A stretch of DNA of 13,074 nucleotides from Candidatus Thorarchaeota archaeon (GTDB lineage: Archaea > Asgardarchaeota > Thorarchaeia > Thorarchaeales > Thorarchaeaceae): positions 2,523,519-2,536,592 of the forward strand of contig CP070658.1 in assembly GCA_020355105.1 (NCBI GenBank). Direction: 5' to 3'. Position numbers and translations under genes: made by a program. Every line of letters starts with the position of its first letter. The stretch's first letter is position 1. Shown here one piece after another: positions 1 to 6,630 of this stretch. The notes under the pieces are model-generated. The model searched no databases and had not been told where the DNA came from. It saw only the letters and a program-made list of their open reading frames with translations.

Positions 1-296
1 GCGGACAGGTTCTGTGGCAATCTCAGAACTGGAACCTGGTGGAAGACGCTCCCCAGCTTGGCAGAGCAGTCAGTACTGGAGCTAGCTCAGTCGTACAGAA
101 TCAGGTGAAGTACTCTACACTGCGGACCACTCCTGACAGCCTAGTTGCTCGGAATGTGCAGGGCAATGGGCTTCTCGTGCTTGCTAAGATTGAGGGCGAC
201 AAGTTCGTTGTTGCCTGGGCTGCTGCAGAGGCACAGCCTGACGGAACCTATGTTGATGTCGACAGGGCAGCAAAGTCGCTCAAGGGCAAGATCTAA
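1..296 (+). CDS. Small roadblock/profilin-like alpha/beta protein, 3' part only
   Basis: The gene enters from the left edge. The frame is open from the first complete codon at 3 (GQVLWQSQNW...) to TAA at 294-296, giving about 97 visible residues, so the GTG at 39 is internal and not the start. The protein is clearly paralogous to the next gene: a GQVLW hairpin, an alpha-helical stretch, a VKYSTLRTTPDSLVA strand region, then GNGLLVLAKIEG and KFVVAWA. The alternation of strands and helices with no transmembrane segment suggests a small cytoplasmic domain of the roadblock/LC7, longin or profilin kind, families that are expanded in Asgard archaea. That assignment is inference from overall pattern; no catalytic motif is visible. 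It has probably lost only about 25-30 N-terminal residues to the window edge, judging from the full-length paralogue. Confidence 0.75.
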   Translation, partial: GQVLWQSQNWNLVEDAPQLGRAVSTGASSVVQNQVKYSTLRTTPDSLVARNVQGNGLLVLAKIEGDKFVVAWAAAEAQPDGTYVDVDRAAKSLKGKI

Positions 297-394
297 CACA
301 AAAGAACTAGAAGATCAACGTGTAGACGTGTCACCAACAGTCTTGCCCCTTACAATCTCGGGTTTCCTGTCACTGGTACCATGGTGTTGAAGAG

Positions 395-772
395 ATGGAT
401 ACGACCGTAGACAACGAGTGGAGAATGCTCTACGCCAACAACCCGAAGATTCAGGCATTCGCAGTTCTCAAAGATGGTGAGATAATCTGGGTAACTGAGA
501 ACTTCCATGGCTTGGTCGACTCAGCTTCTGAACTGGTCGAGGCTTATACCTCTATGAAAGAGATGATCGAGATCAATAGTGTGGCATACAAGAGAGTGAC
601 TTCTAGCCCTGAAACCTTCATCGCCACTGCCGACAACAGTCAGGGACACCTCCTTATGGCGCTGGTTGAGGGCAATATCTGGGTCGTCGCTTGGGCAACA
701 CATGATTCCATTCCAGAACTCACAGTCTTGGACCTGAGCAAGACAGCAGTTCAACTCATACACCGGCTATAG
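395..772 (+). CDS. Small roadblock/profilin-like alpha/beta protein, tandem paralogue
   Basis: A complete 125-residue protein. ATG at 395 is preceded by GGTG at 383-386 with 8 bases of spacing. Residues 27-36 (DGEIIWVTEN) align with GQVLWQSQN of the upstream gene, 63-78 (VAYKRVTSSPETFIAT) with VKYSTLRTTPDSLVAR, and 84-101 (GHLLMALVEGNIWVVAWA) with GLLVLAKIEGDKFVVAWA, so this is a tandem duplication that has diverged strongly. The order is a short N-terminal helix with Trp9, a beta hairpin, a helical segment at about 38-62, three more strands and a C-terminal helix. That order fits roadblock/LC7 or profilin-like folds, which in Asgard archaea are linked with small GTPases or cytoskeletal proteins. 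No GTPase is present here, so the partner is unknown. No signal peptide or membrane helix is seen. Confidence 0.8.
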   Translation: MDTTVDNEWRMLYANNPKIQAFAVLKDGEIIWVTENFHGLVDSASELVEAYTSMKEMIEINSVAYKRVTSSPETFIATADNSQGHLLMALVEGNIWVVAWATHDSIPELTVLDLSKTAVQLIHRL

Positions 773-848
773 CCGATGTGCCTTTAATGCGCAAAGAATA
801 AGTGGTGTTATTGGACTGTCTAGCCATTTCTGGCAGAGGCAGACTCCA

Positions 849-1088
849 ATGGTTCTAACGGCGTTCATTCTGGTCAAAGTTGAGGGCATGACGAATAGGG
901 AAGTACTAGAGCAGATCATGGCCCTTAATGAAACGGAGGAGGCCTACATCATATTCGGTGCGTTTGATATCATAATCAAGGCCCTCTTCAAGAGCAACGA
1001 GGACATGAGTGCATACGTTGTGGAGAAGCTGAGGGGAATCGATGGAGTGGGTGAAACGCAGACAAATGTATGCGCGACATGTGACTGA
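849..1088 (+). CDS. Stand-alone Lrp/AsnC effector-binding (RAM) domain protein
   Basis: This 79-residue protein corresponds to the C-terminal RAM domain of Lrp/AsnC regulators without the helix-turn-helix. The pattern is a first strand (LTAFILVKVEG, residues 3-13), a helix (TNREVLEQIMAL), a second strand with the typical turn EAYIIFGAFDIIIKALF (residues 31-47), a second helix (NEDMSAYVVEKLRGI) and the closing GVGETQTNVCA strand (residues 66-76). The GxxxT-like element before the last strand matches the GV..T.T signature of the family. Such one-domain proteins assemble as dimers or octamers and bind amino acids or related ligands; some modulate full-length Lrp regulators. It follows the 395-772 gene by 76 bases and is convergent with the TrmB-family gene. 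ATG at 849 is the natural start. The ribosome site is weak. Confidence 0.85.
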   Translation: MVLTAFILVKVEGMTNREVLEQIMALNETEEAYIIFGAFDIIIKALFKSNEDMSAYVVEKLRGIDGVGETQTNVCATCD

Positions 1089-1138
1089 TTACCAACAAAT
1101 CAGGAGTACAATCACCTCTAATTCTAGGATATGTTGCC

Positions 1139-1978
1139 CTATGATGATGTTTCCATGGCTGCAATGAATTTCTGCACCTGCGAAAGAACTGCAGTTATGA
1201 CTTGTCGCTGCAGGATGGCAATCAGAGGCACTCGAACAACCAGCGCCCATGGTTTCAATTGAGCAGAATGAGTTCCGAACATCCCAATACTCTCTGAATT
1301 GTCAGCGATGATGATTCCCATTTGGGTTGGGTTCCAACCCGCATCTACAATGGCGACATCTTCTATCACCGTACTCATCTGTTCGATGAGTCCTGCCGGG
1401 CCAATACCCTCAACGTTTGTTATCTCCACGTAATGAGTGAACTCCTTCCATTCTTCCATCTTTGCTCCAGCTGTGAAGAGCTGAATGTTCAACCCCCGTT
1501 TCTTTGCCTCTGCCAATGCTGGACGCACGGCACTCAGGACTGCTGGATTGAGGGTGGCTATGAAGACCTCCCTCTGAGCCTCTCCAATGATTCCTCGCAT
1601 CTCCATCTTGATTTGATCCTGCCCTTCCACGGTGTACACCAGTTCCCGACTCTCGGTATTCCTCTCCTGTTCAATGTTCTCTAGTGCCGTCTGTACAACA
1701 CTCCCAGAGTGCTGCAGCTTCTCAATAAGATAGGGAATGGCATCTTTTGGTGGATAGGGCTGGAATTCAGTAGGATCGCTGCCAAGCACTCTCCTCACAA
1801 GACCCCTGTCCTCAAGTGAGTAGAGAACATCGTACACCTTGCTTCTTGGTACGCCGGAATGGTCTGCTACGGCTCTTGCTGTACTTTGACCCAATGTTAC
1901 AAGTGCCTTGTAGGCCTTTGCTTCGTTAAGATGGAGTCCCAGACTTCTTAGGTCTGATATGATGTCATCGCCGGGCAT
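1139..1978 (-). CDS. TrmB-family transcriptional regulator
   Basis: A 279-residue regulator from the ATG at 1976-1978; an in-frame GTG at 2003-2005 would add nine residues (MILASLVCK), which do not resemble the family. Residues 1-70 form the TrmB winged helix: a LRSLGLHLNEAKAYKAL helix, TARAVADHSGVPRSKVYDVL as the recognition helix-turn-helix, and SLEDRGLVRRV as the wing. Residues of about 85-110 form a linker helix, and the rest is an effector domain with a REVFIATLN...ALAEAKKRGLNIQLFT segment typical of TrmB-like proteins. Family members sense sugars and control sugar transport or central carbon genes. The gene lies downstream of a small winged-helix gene on the same strand. A palindrome at 2025-2043, just upstream of the presumed promoter, suggests autoregulation. 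The effector is unknown. Confidence 0.9.
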   Translation of the reverse strand: MPGDDIISDLRSLGLHLNEAKAYKALVTLGQSTARAVADHSGVPRSKVYDVLYSLEDRGLVRRVLGSDPTEFQPYPPKDAIPYLIEKLQHSGSVVQTALENIEQERNTESRELVYTVEGQDQIKMEMRGIIGEAQREVFIATLNPAVLSAVRPALAEAKKRGLNIQLFTAGAKMEEWKEFTHYVEITNVEGIGPAGLIEQMSTVIEDVAIVDAGWNPTQMGIIIADNSESIGMFGTHSAQLKPWALVVRVPLIAILQRQVITAVLSQVQKFIAAMETSS

Positions 1979-2024
1979 CTTGCACACTAATGAAGCCAAT
2001 ATCACCGAAGTCTTTTCAATGCCT

Positions 2025-2043
2025 TGTCACTTTAGAGGTGACA
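2025..2043. promoter_or_regulatory. Palindromic operator TGTCAC-N7-GTGACA before the TrmB-family gene
   Basis: TGTCAC at 2025-2030 and GTGACA at 2038-2043 are perfect inverted arms separated by 7 bases. The site lies 47-65 bases upstream of the regulator's ATG on the minus strand, just upstream of a possible TATA-like ATTGAAAAG. The arms closely resemble the TATCAC-N5-GTGATA motif bound by TrmB-like regulators in Thermococcales. There is no T-run on either side, which argues against a terminator for the preceding gene. Protein binding is inference. Confidence 0.6.
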
Positions 2044-2050
2044 CGAGGGT

Positions 2051-2323
2051 CTAGATAGAATCATCTGAATCAAGAAGATCTTGAGCCTGGACTAGACGGT
2101 CCACCAGTAGCTGCCCCTTGTCAGTCAAACATAGATACGGGCTTTTCTGCCCGCCTCGAAATCTGTATACGAGTCCTAACTCCAAGAGTCTATCCCTAAT
2201 CTCATCAAAATGCATGTCTTCCTGAGGAGTCTTCTCTTTCAAGTCCCTCTCTAACCTATCCCCCCACTTCAGTTCCATTAGGATGCCCCAGACGCTAGGC
2301 TGAAGAATGAAATCCAGACTCAT
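2051..2323 (-). CDS. Small winged-helix DNA-binding protein
   Basis: A 90-residue protein starting at the ATG at 2321-2323, preceded by GAGGAA. The first half is helical (PSVWGILMELKWGDRLERDL); residues of about 38-57 (EDMHFDEIRDRLLELGLVYR) look like the recognition helices and first wing strand, followed by GGQKSPYLCLTDKGQLLVDRL, the LTxKG second strand and closing helix common to archaeal winged-helix regulators. It probably binds DNA as a dimer through the C-terminal helix. It is transcribed divergently from the ABC exporter operon with 120 bases between start codons, and it precedes the TrmB-family gene, so it is likely part of the same control unit. The exact family is not recognised; an ArsR/MarR-like or PadR-like relation is possible. 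Confidence 0.75.
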   Translation of the reverse strand: MSLDFILQPSVWGILMELKWGDRLERDLKEKTPQEDMHFDEIRDRLLELGLVYRFRGGQKSPYLCLTDKGQLLVDRLVQAQDLLDSDDSI

Positions 2324-2350
2324 TTCCTCATCAGGAGTGAGAGATCGGCG

Positions 2351-2406
2351 AACCGATATGAATCAGTCGATGTAACTCCTAGGGTGACACGAATTTCATA
2401 TCGGTT
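2351..2406. repeat. Perfect 12-base inverted repeat in the divergent promoter region
   Basis: AACCGATATGAA at 2351-2362 is the exact reverse complement of TTCATATCGGTT at 2395-2406, with 32 bases between them. The TTTCATAT and ATTCATAT portions sit where the TATA boxes of the ABC operon (plus strand) and the winged-helix gene (minus strand) would be expected. The arms may therefore be matched core promoters or binding sites that overlap them. Confidence 0.7.
2371..2389. promoter_or_regulatory. Second operator copy TGTAAC-N7-GTGACA in the divergent promoter
   Basis: TGTAAC at 2371-2376, a 7-base spacer containing CCTAGG, and GTGACA at 2384-2389 repeat the palindrome found before the TrmB-family gene with one arm mismatch. 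The match continues into CGA on the right side: GGTGACACGA is identical at 2037-2046 and 2383-2392. It lies nearly at the centre of the 12-base inverted repeat, so one bound protein could act on both divergent genes. Confidence 0.6.
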
Positions 2407-2443
2407 GTCTGTACTGTTCTACTTGGGTGTTCTATTGCCCTCA

Positions 2444-3397
2444 ATGATTGAAATCTCCGATTTGACTTACACGTACGGCGGGGATCTGAAAGCGCTTGAG
2501 GACCTCTCCTTTGCTGTTGAGAAAGGAGAAATCGTCGCTCTTCTCGGCCCGAACGGCGCGGGCAAATCAACAACTGTCAAGATAATCACTGGCATTCTTC
2601 GGCCAATCTCTGGCAACGTAAAAGTGGCTAGCTTTGAGGTGTCTGAGAATCTCGATGAGGTGAGAAAGAGAATCGGATTCATGCCCCAAGAAACTGCGCT
2701 GTATCCTGACCTCTCTGCACTAGAGGCTCTTGAATATCATGCTGACTTGTACGGCGTTCCTAGGGATGAGGTTGACAAGAGAATCGCCAAAATGCTGGAG
2801 CTGTCGGGGCTGACTCAAAGGAAGGACGACCTCGTGAAGACATATTCCGGAGGAATGAAGAGAAGGCTTGCTCTCGTGAGGTCTATCCTACACGACTCGG
2901 AGCTGCTTATTCTTGATGAGATGTCACTTGGAGTCGACGTCCAGAGCCGCAACCTGATTTGGAATCAAGTCCGTAAGCTGAAGCAGGAGGGTCGTACAAT
3001 TCTCTTCTGCACCAACTACATGGACGAGGCGGAGGCACTTGCTGATAGGGTGATCGTGCTAGATCAGGGACGACTGGTTGCTGAGGGCACACCTGACGAG
3101 TTGAGGCGTCGATATGTTGGTGACTATCTGATTGAGGCCCTTATTGATGGGCTCGAGTCAGAACAGGGCGCCTCTTGGCTCAATGAGTGTCTTGGCATGG
3201 AGATTGAGAAGCTCTCTGACCCGCTCAATGGCGGCCCGAGGACAGCCTGGATAAAGAGCAAATCGGGGCACTCTGACCTGCCAGTGGTCATCGAACGGTT
3301 ATCAGAGAAAGGCCTGAGAGTCGTTCAGGTTGCACTCCGTGAACCATCTCTGGGTGACGTCTTCCTTGCCATCACCGGTTCAAAGCTGAGGGACTAG
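2444..3397 (+). CDS. ABC-2 type exporter ATP-binding protein
   Basis: A 317-residue nucleotide-binding subunit from the ATG at 2444 (MIEISDLTYTYGG). A longer frame from GTG 2384 would add 20 hydrophobic residues and overlap the operator, so it is rejected. Motifs: Walker A GPNGAGKST at residues 35-43, Q-loop Gln82 in MPQE, signature YSGGMKRR at about 134-141, Walker B LLILDE at 154-159 with the catalytic Glu, and a D-loop SLGVD. The switch position, normally His, is Asn191 in ILFCTNYMDEAE. The C-terminal EPSLGDVFLAITG segment is typical of ATPases that drive ABC-2 exporters. It energises the two permeases encoded immediately downstream. The substrate cannot be read from the sequence; drugs, lipids or peptides are possible. 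Confidence 0.93.
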   Translation: MIEISDLTYTYGGDLKALEDLSFAVEKGEIVALLGPNGAGKSTTVKIITGILRPISGNVKVASFEVSENLDEVRKRIGFMPQETALYPDLSALEALEYHADLYGVPRDEVDKRIAKMLELSGLTQRKDDLVKTYSGGMKRRLALVRSILHDSELLILDEMSLGVDVQSRNLIWNQVRKLKQEGRTILFCTNYMDEAEALADRVIVLDQGRLVAEGTPDELRRRYVGDYLIEALIDGLESEQGASWLNECLGMEIEKLSDPLNGGPRTAWIKSKSGHSDLPVVIERLSEKGLRVVQVALREPSLGDVFLAITGSKLRD

Positions 3398-3399
3398 AC

Positions 3400-4533
3400 T
3401 TGCTTAGAGAGATAAAGGCCATAGTGAAGAAGGACCTGAAGCAAGCAAGACGTGACCCGCGATTCCTTGCCCCGAGTCTGATAGTTCCGTTTGTTCTTGC
3501 TCTTGTGTACACAATTCTATGGGTGCAGGTTGGCGGTGGTGAGTCATTCGTATGCGGACTTGTCGTTGAGGATCAGTCGCCTCAGGCTGAAGAGATGGCT
3601 GATATCCTTGAGAACATGGTTTCAACGACCAATCACACCTGGTTCAAGACGACAAGATACGACTCAGAAACTGCAGCACAGATGTTTCAAGACAACTTGC
3701 TGATCGCCTACATCTTGATACCTGATGGATTCGGATTGAACGTTAGTACAGGCAATGAGGCCACAGTCGTCATCTATATTGCGAACTATAACGATGACGT
3801 TGTGAAGAACTATGTACACCGCATTGAGGCTGGTGTGCTTCTCTACAATCAAGGCGCAGTATACCCCGAATTTGACCAGTCTGATGCCCCCGTTGCACTT
3901 GAGGAAACCCTCACTCGACCAATGACACCCTCAAATACAGCCTATATGTATGCGGTTGGAGTAATCCTCTCACTAATCGTCTGTTCTGTGACGGGGCAAG
4001 GGCTTTCAACAGCCACAGAGTTCGAAACACAAGCAATCTATGACCTACTTAATTCGCCAACCAGCAGACTCGCCATAGTAATCGGGAGGACTGTGTCTGC
4101 CATTCCACGCTCTCTGGTTGTGTTGTTTATCACGGTTCCTGTAATTCTCCTCTCTACTGGGACTCTACCCGTTGGGAACACCTGGGTCCTCGCTCTGATT
4201 ATGCTCCTCACAATCCTGTCTCTCGCTCCCATTGGTGAGCTCATTGGTATCAGGACGAAGAAGAGAGAACTTGCAATACTAGGATCAGTTCTCTTCAGCG
4301 TCATTGGTTTTCTTGTTGGTGGGGGCTTGGCTCCAATTGGTCTGATGCCACTAGAACTGAGGATTGTTTCACTACTGCTACCCACTACTCATGTCATAGG
4401 TCTCTGGACTCGGGTGTTCTTTCTTGACACCGTTGCAGGCATTCTCCCTAGTATCGTTTTCCTCTTGACGACGTGGCTGGTTCTGACTGTTGTTGTTTCA
4501 ACACTCATGAAGAGGGAGGTGGAGCGCACTTGA
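3400..4533 (+). CDS. ABC-2 type exporter permease, first subunit
   Basis: A 377-residue membrane protein starting with TTG at 3400, two bases after the ATPase stop; GAGGGA at 3388-3393 is the ribosome site. A basic cytoplasmic N-terminus (IKAIVKKDLKQARRDP) precedes helix 1 at about 22-42. An outside domain follows at about 45-178, containing DSETA and IPDGF, and then five helices at about 181-203, 228-252, 260-283, 291-313 and 345-369, with PIGLMP in the loop before the last. This is the single-helix, large-loop, five-helix plan of ABC-2 permeases. It is paralogous to the next gene, so the transporter is probably a heterodimer of two permeases with two copies of the ATPase. Confidence 0.9.
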   Translation: MLREIKAIVKKDLKQARRDPRFLAPSLIVPFVLALVYTILWVQVGGGESFVCGLVVEDQSPQAEEMADILENMVSTTNHTWFKTTRYDSETAAQMFQDNLLIAYILIPDGFGLNVSTGNEATVVIYIANYNDDVVKNYVHRIEAGVLLYNQGAVYPEFDQSDAPVALEETLTRPMTPSNTAYMYAVGVILSLIVCSVTGQGLSTATEFETQAIYDLLNSPTSRLAIVIGRTVSAIPRSLVVLFITVPVILLSTGTLPVGNTWVLALIMLLTILSLAPIGELIGIRTKKRELAILGSVLFSVIGFLVGGGLAPIGLMPLELRIVSLLLPTTHVIGLWTRVFFLDTVAGILPSIVFLLTTWLVLTVVVSTLMKREVERT

Positions 4534-5720
4534 ACATCTTCGTGAGAGTATTCAAGGCCTCATTTGTTAAGGAAACCAAGACTTGGTTTCGCAACAAGTC
4601 GAGGCTCATATTCATCGTCGCTTTCCCCCTGTTGTACTACAGTGCGTTTCTTCTTCTCATGGGCGGAGCCTATGCAGGTCCTGGAGTTGATGCTGCTCTC
4701 GTTGTTCAAGAGGACAATCCTGGTGACTACACCAATGGCCTAATCGAGATTCTAGGAGAACCTGACGAGATTCCCCCTAGTCTAAACCTCATGGAGATGG
4801 ACTCAGAAACCGCCAGCCTTCACTTCGAGAATGGGAACGTCTTCATAGTGATCACTATACCAGATGGATTTGAGGCCGCATTGGCAAATAACGAGTCAAT
4901 CAGTATACAGCTTTGGGTGAACAACGCTCATGAGGACATGACAAAGAACCTCCGAATGCCTGTGATAAGGAAGCTAGACATCTTCTATCAGACATACCTT
5001 CCAAGTCGGACTAACAGTACATTTGAAGTTGAGCTGCTAAACCCGTATACACCACCAAGGCTCGCCTTCATGGCCTGGACTGTGACAATCTTCGGAATAT
5101 CATTTGCTGGATTCTACCTGGCAAGCTCGGCAACAGCCAGTGAGTTTGAACATGGAACGGTGGAGGAGATTACTCTGTCGAACCAGTCGCTACATGCCAT
5201 ATACGCTGGCAAGATGTTCAGTGCGGTCATCCTAAGCTACCTCTCAATACCGGTGGTTTTCCTCTTGGGATTGGTTGCATACGGTGTGTGGCCTATGGGA
5301 AACCTTCTTGTCTACGCAGCAATGACCCTACTCCTAGCCACCTTCTGTTCTGGCATCGGAGTTATTCTAGGAGCCATATTCCGCAATTCGGTGTATGTAG
5401 TCCCAGTTGCCGCACTCGGTGCTCTCTTCTATTGGCTAACCGGGGGTGGAATCGCACCACTCGAGATGGTAGGCATTGGATTCGTGACGGCAAATGAGTA
5501 TCTTCCTTTCTCCAATGCCTATCGTACGCTGATTGAGATGTTTATCCAAGGAACGTACAGTACGATTGTAGTCGACTTCGCCGTTGTAGGTGTCTTCGCG
5601 GTCGCGTTCGTTCTGATATCACCAATACTTGCTGATAGACTGAGCAGAGTGGACTTTGGGAAACGGCTCAAAGAGCTACGTCGTCGACGAGGACGAATTA
5701 GGTCACCCCCTCATGGGTGA
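4530..5720 (+). CDS. ABC-2 type exporter permease, second subunit
   Basis: A 396-residue permease. The start chosen is TTG at 4530-4532, overlapping the preceding stop (TTGA) and preceded by a strong ribosome site GGAGGTGG at about 4515-4522; the frame is open further upstream, but those codons (a Cys-rich stretch) are the shadow of the first permease. The plan mirrors the first permease: basic N-terminus (KETKTWFRNKSR), helix 1 at about 26-48, an outside domain with DSETAS at 91-96 and IPDGF at 110-114, then five helices and a very basic tail (KRLKELRRRRGRIRSPP). GGGIAPLEM corresponds to GGGLAPIGLMP of its partner. Translational coupling implies equal amounts of both subunits. The last 18 bases overlap the end of the opposing acetyltransferase gene. 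Confidence 0.9.
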   Translation: MNIFVRVFKASFVKETKTWFRNKSRLIFIVAFPLLYYSAFLLLMGGAYAGPGVDAALVVQEDNPGDYTNGLIEILGEPDEIPPSLNLMEMDSETASLHFENGNVFIVITIPDGFEAALANNESISIQLWVNNAHEDMTKNLRMPVIRKLDIFYQTYLPSRTNSTFEVELLNPYTPPRLAFMAWTVTIFGISFAGFYLASSATASEFEHGTVEEITLSNQSLHAIYAGKMFSAVILSYLSIPVVFLLGLVAYGVWPMGNLLVYAAMTLLLATFCSGIGVILGAIFRNSVYVVPVAALGALFYWLTGGGIAPLEMVGIGFVTANEYLPFSNAYRTLIEMFIQGTYSTIVVDFAVVGVFAVAFVLISPILADRLSRVDFGKRLKELRRRRGRIRSPPHG

Positions 5721-5723
5721 ACC
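5701..5723. repeat. Bulged hairpin spanning two opposing stop codons
   Basis: TCACCC at 5703-5708 pairs with GGGTGA at 5715-5720 across a 6-base loop, extended by GG/CC with one bulged A. The arms contain the TGA stops of the second permease (plus strand) and the acetyltransferase (minus strand). No T-run is present, so a role as a terminator is uncertain. Confidence 0.45.
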
Positions 5724-6542
5724 GATGGCATAGATCCCATCTGAGAAATCAATCCTCTCCTTTGCTCCTCTGACCATCCGCCAAGAGTGCCCCTTCTCCA
5801 CAAGACCACAGGCCTTGTAGACGCCAATCGCTCTTCGGCTGGTTTCCAACACGCCCGCTCTAATCTCAAGGCCTCCCGCCTGTACGGCAAAATCCTGCAG
5901 GACACTCCTTGCGAATTCAGTGTGGTCTGACATTACCCAAGGTGCCAACCTAACATGACCATGTCGTTCGCTGCCCATTGCATATCCTGCAATATCGCCA
6001 TCTACCTCAACTACAGTCGAGAATTCCGGACACGCAGCGAGGCCGCTTGAGATGAACAGGAACCTGCTTGCGCCAAAGTGCTTCCGATCAACTGACAGTA
6101 TGTGCATGAGATCTTTTCCTTCCATTGGTCTGACTCTCTGAGAGAGCTTGGGTTCAACGCGGCCTGCAAGCCTCAGAGACCGACAGACCTTCTTGAAACC
6201 AAGACGTTCATAGAGAGGGACTGCAGCGGGAACGCTGTCAAGCATCATGACATCAGTTCCCTTGTTCTTCACGTAGTCCATTGCGTGTTCCATCAGTTCA
6301 GCGCCTTTACCTTGTCCTCGGAATTCATCGACAACAATCAGATTACCTATGGATGCAAACGGTCCATACGAAAGGGCACACACCATGCCAATTGGGATTC
6401 CATCCTCTTCTCCGACAAAGTTGCCATGGGGGTCGAAGAGAAGCAACTCTTCGAAGTCTCTCTTGATGCTACTCCATCCCACTGCTTCAGTCAAGCTGAC
6501 TGCAAATTCCAAATCAGCTGATGTCATCACCCTTATTTCCAA
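5703..6542 (-). CDS. Two-domain GNAT N-acetyltransferase (YitH-like)
   Basis: A 279-residue protein if translation starts at TTG 6540-6542 (MEIRVMTSADLEFA), with AGGAG about ten bases upstream; a TTG at 6572 and an ATG at 6527 are alternatives. The first GNAT domain (about 1-125) has the acetyl-CoA loop RGQGKG at 75-80, preceded by IGNLIVVDEF, and the closing PLYERLGFKKV at about 109-119. The second half (about 150-265) contains VVEVDGDIAGYAMGS and VYKACGLVEKGHSWRM, resembling the degenerate C-terminal GNAT domain of YitH-like proteins, and lacks its own Q/RxxGxG loop. It should transfer an acetyl group from acetyl-CoA to an amine; the substrate is unknown. The gene lies downstream of an MFS permease on the same strand and converges on the ABC operon. 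Confidence 0.88.
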   Translation of the reverse strand: MEIRVMTSADLEFAVSLTEAVGWSSIKRDFEELLLFDPHGNFVGEEDGIPIGMVCALSYGPFASIGNLIVVDEFRGQGKGAELMEHAMDYVKNKGTDVMMLDSVPAAVPLYERLGFKKVCRSLRLAGRVEPKLSQRVRPMEGKDLMHILSVDRKHFGASRFLFISSGLAACPEFSTVVEVDGDIAGYAMGSERHGHVRLAPWVMSDHTEFARSVLQDFAVQAGGLEIRAGVLETSRRAIGVYKACGLVEKGHSWRMVRGAKERIDFSDGIYAIGSPMRG

Positions 6543-6630
6543 GGATTGCTTTCTCCTTTGAGATTTCCACAAGCAATTTCACAGAGAACCTGAAAAGTCT
6601 CTCCTTGGGCGTGATGTTGTCGATGAAGTG

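Noticed and set aside
1322..1684. Plus-strand 120-residue open frame
   Set aside because: It is antisense to the well-supported TrmB-family gene, and its composition (Cys, His, Pro-rich) is typical of a shadow frame.
2025..2043. Reading the palindrome as a terminator for the winged-helix gene
   Set aside because: There is no T-run after the stem on the minus strand, and a near-identical palindrome with the same spacing recurs in the other promoter region.
2384..2443. N-terminal extension of the ABC ATPase from GTG 2384
   Set aside because: It would add 20 residues that look like a membrane segment, unusual for this soluble subunit, and it overlaps the operator and TATA-like region. ATG 2444 begins a typical MIEISDLTY start.
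4038..4385. Minus-strand 115-residue open frame
   Set aside because: It is antisense to the first permease, whose membrane-protein pattern and operon position are clear.
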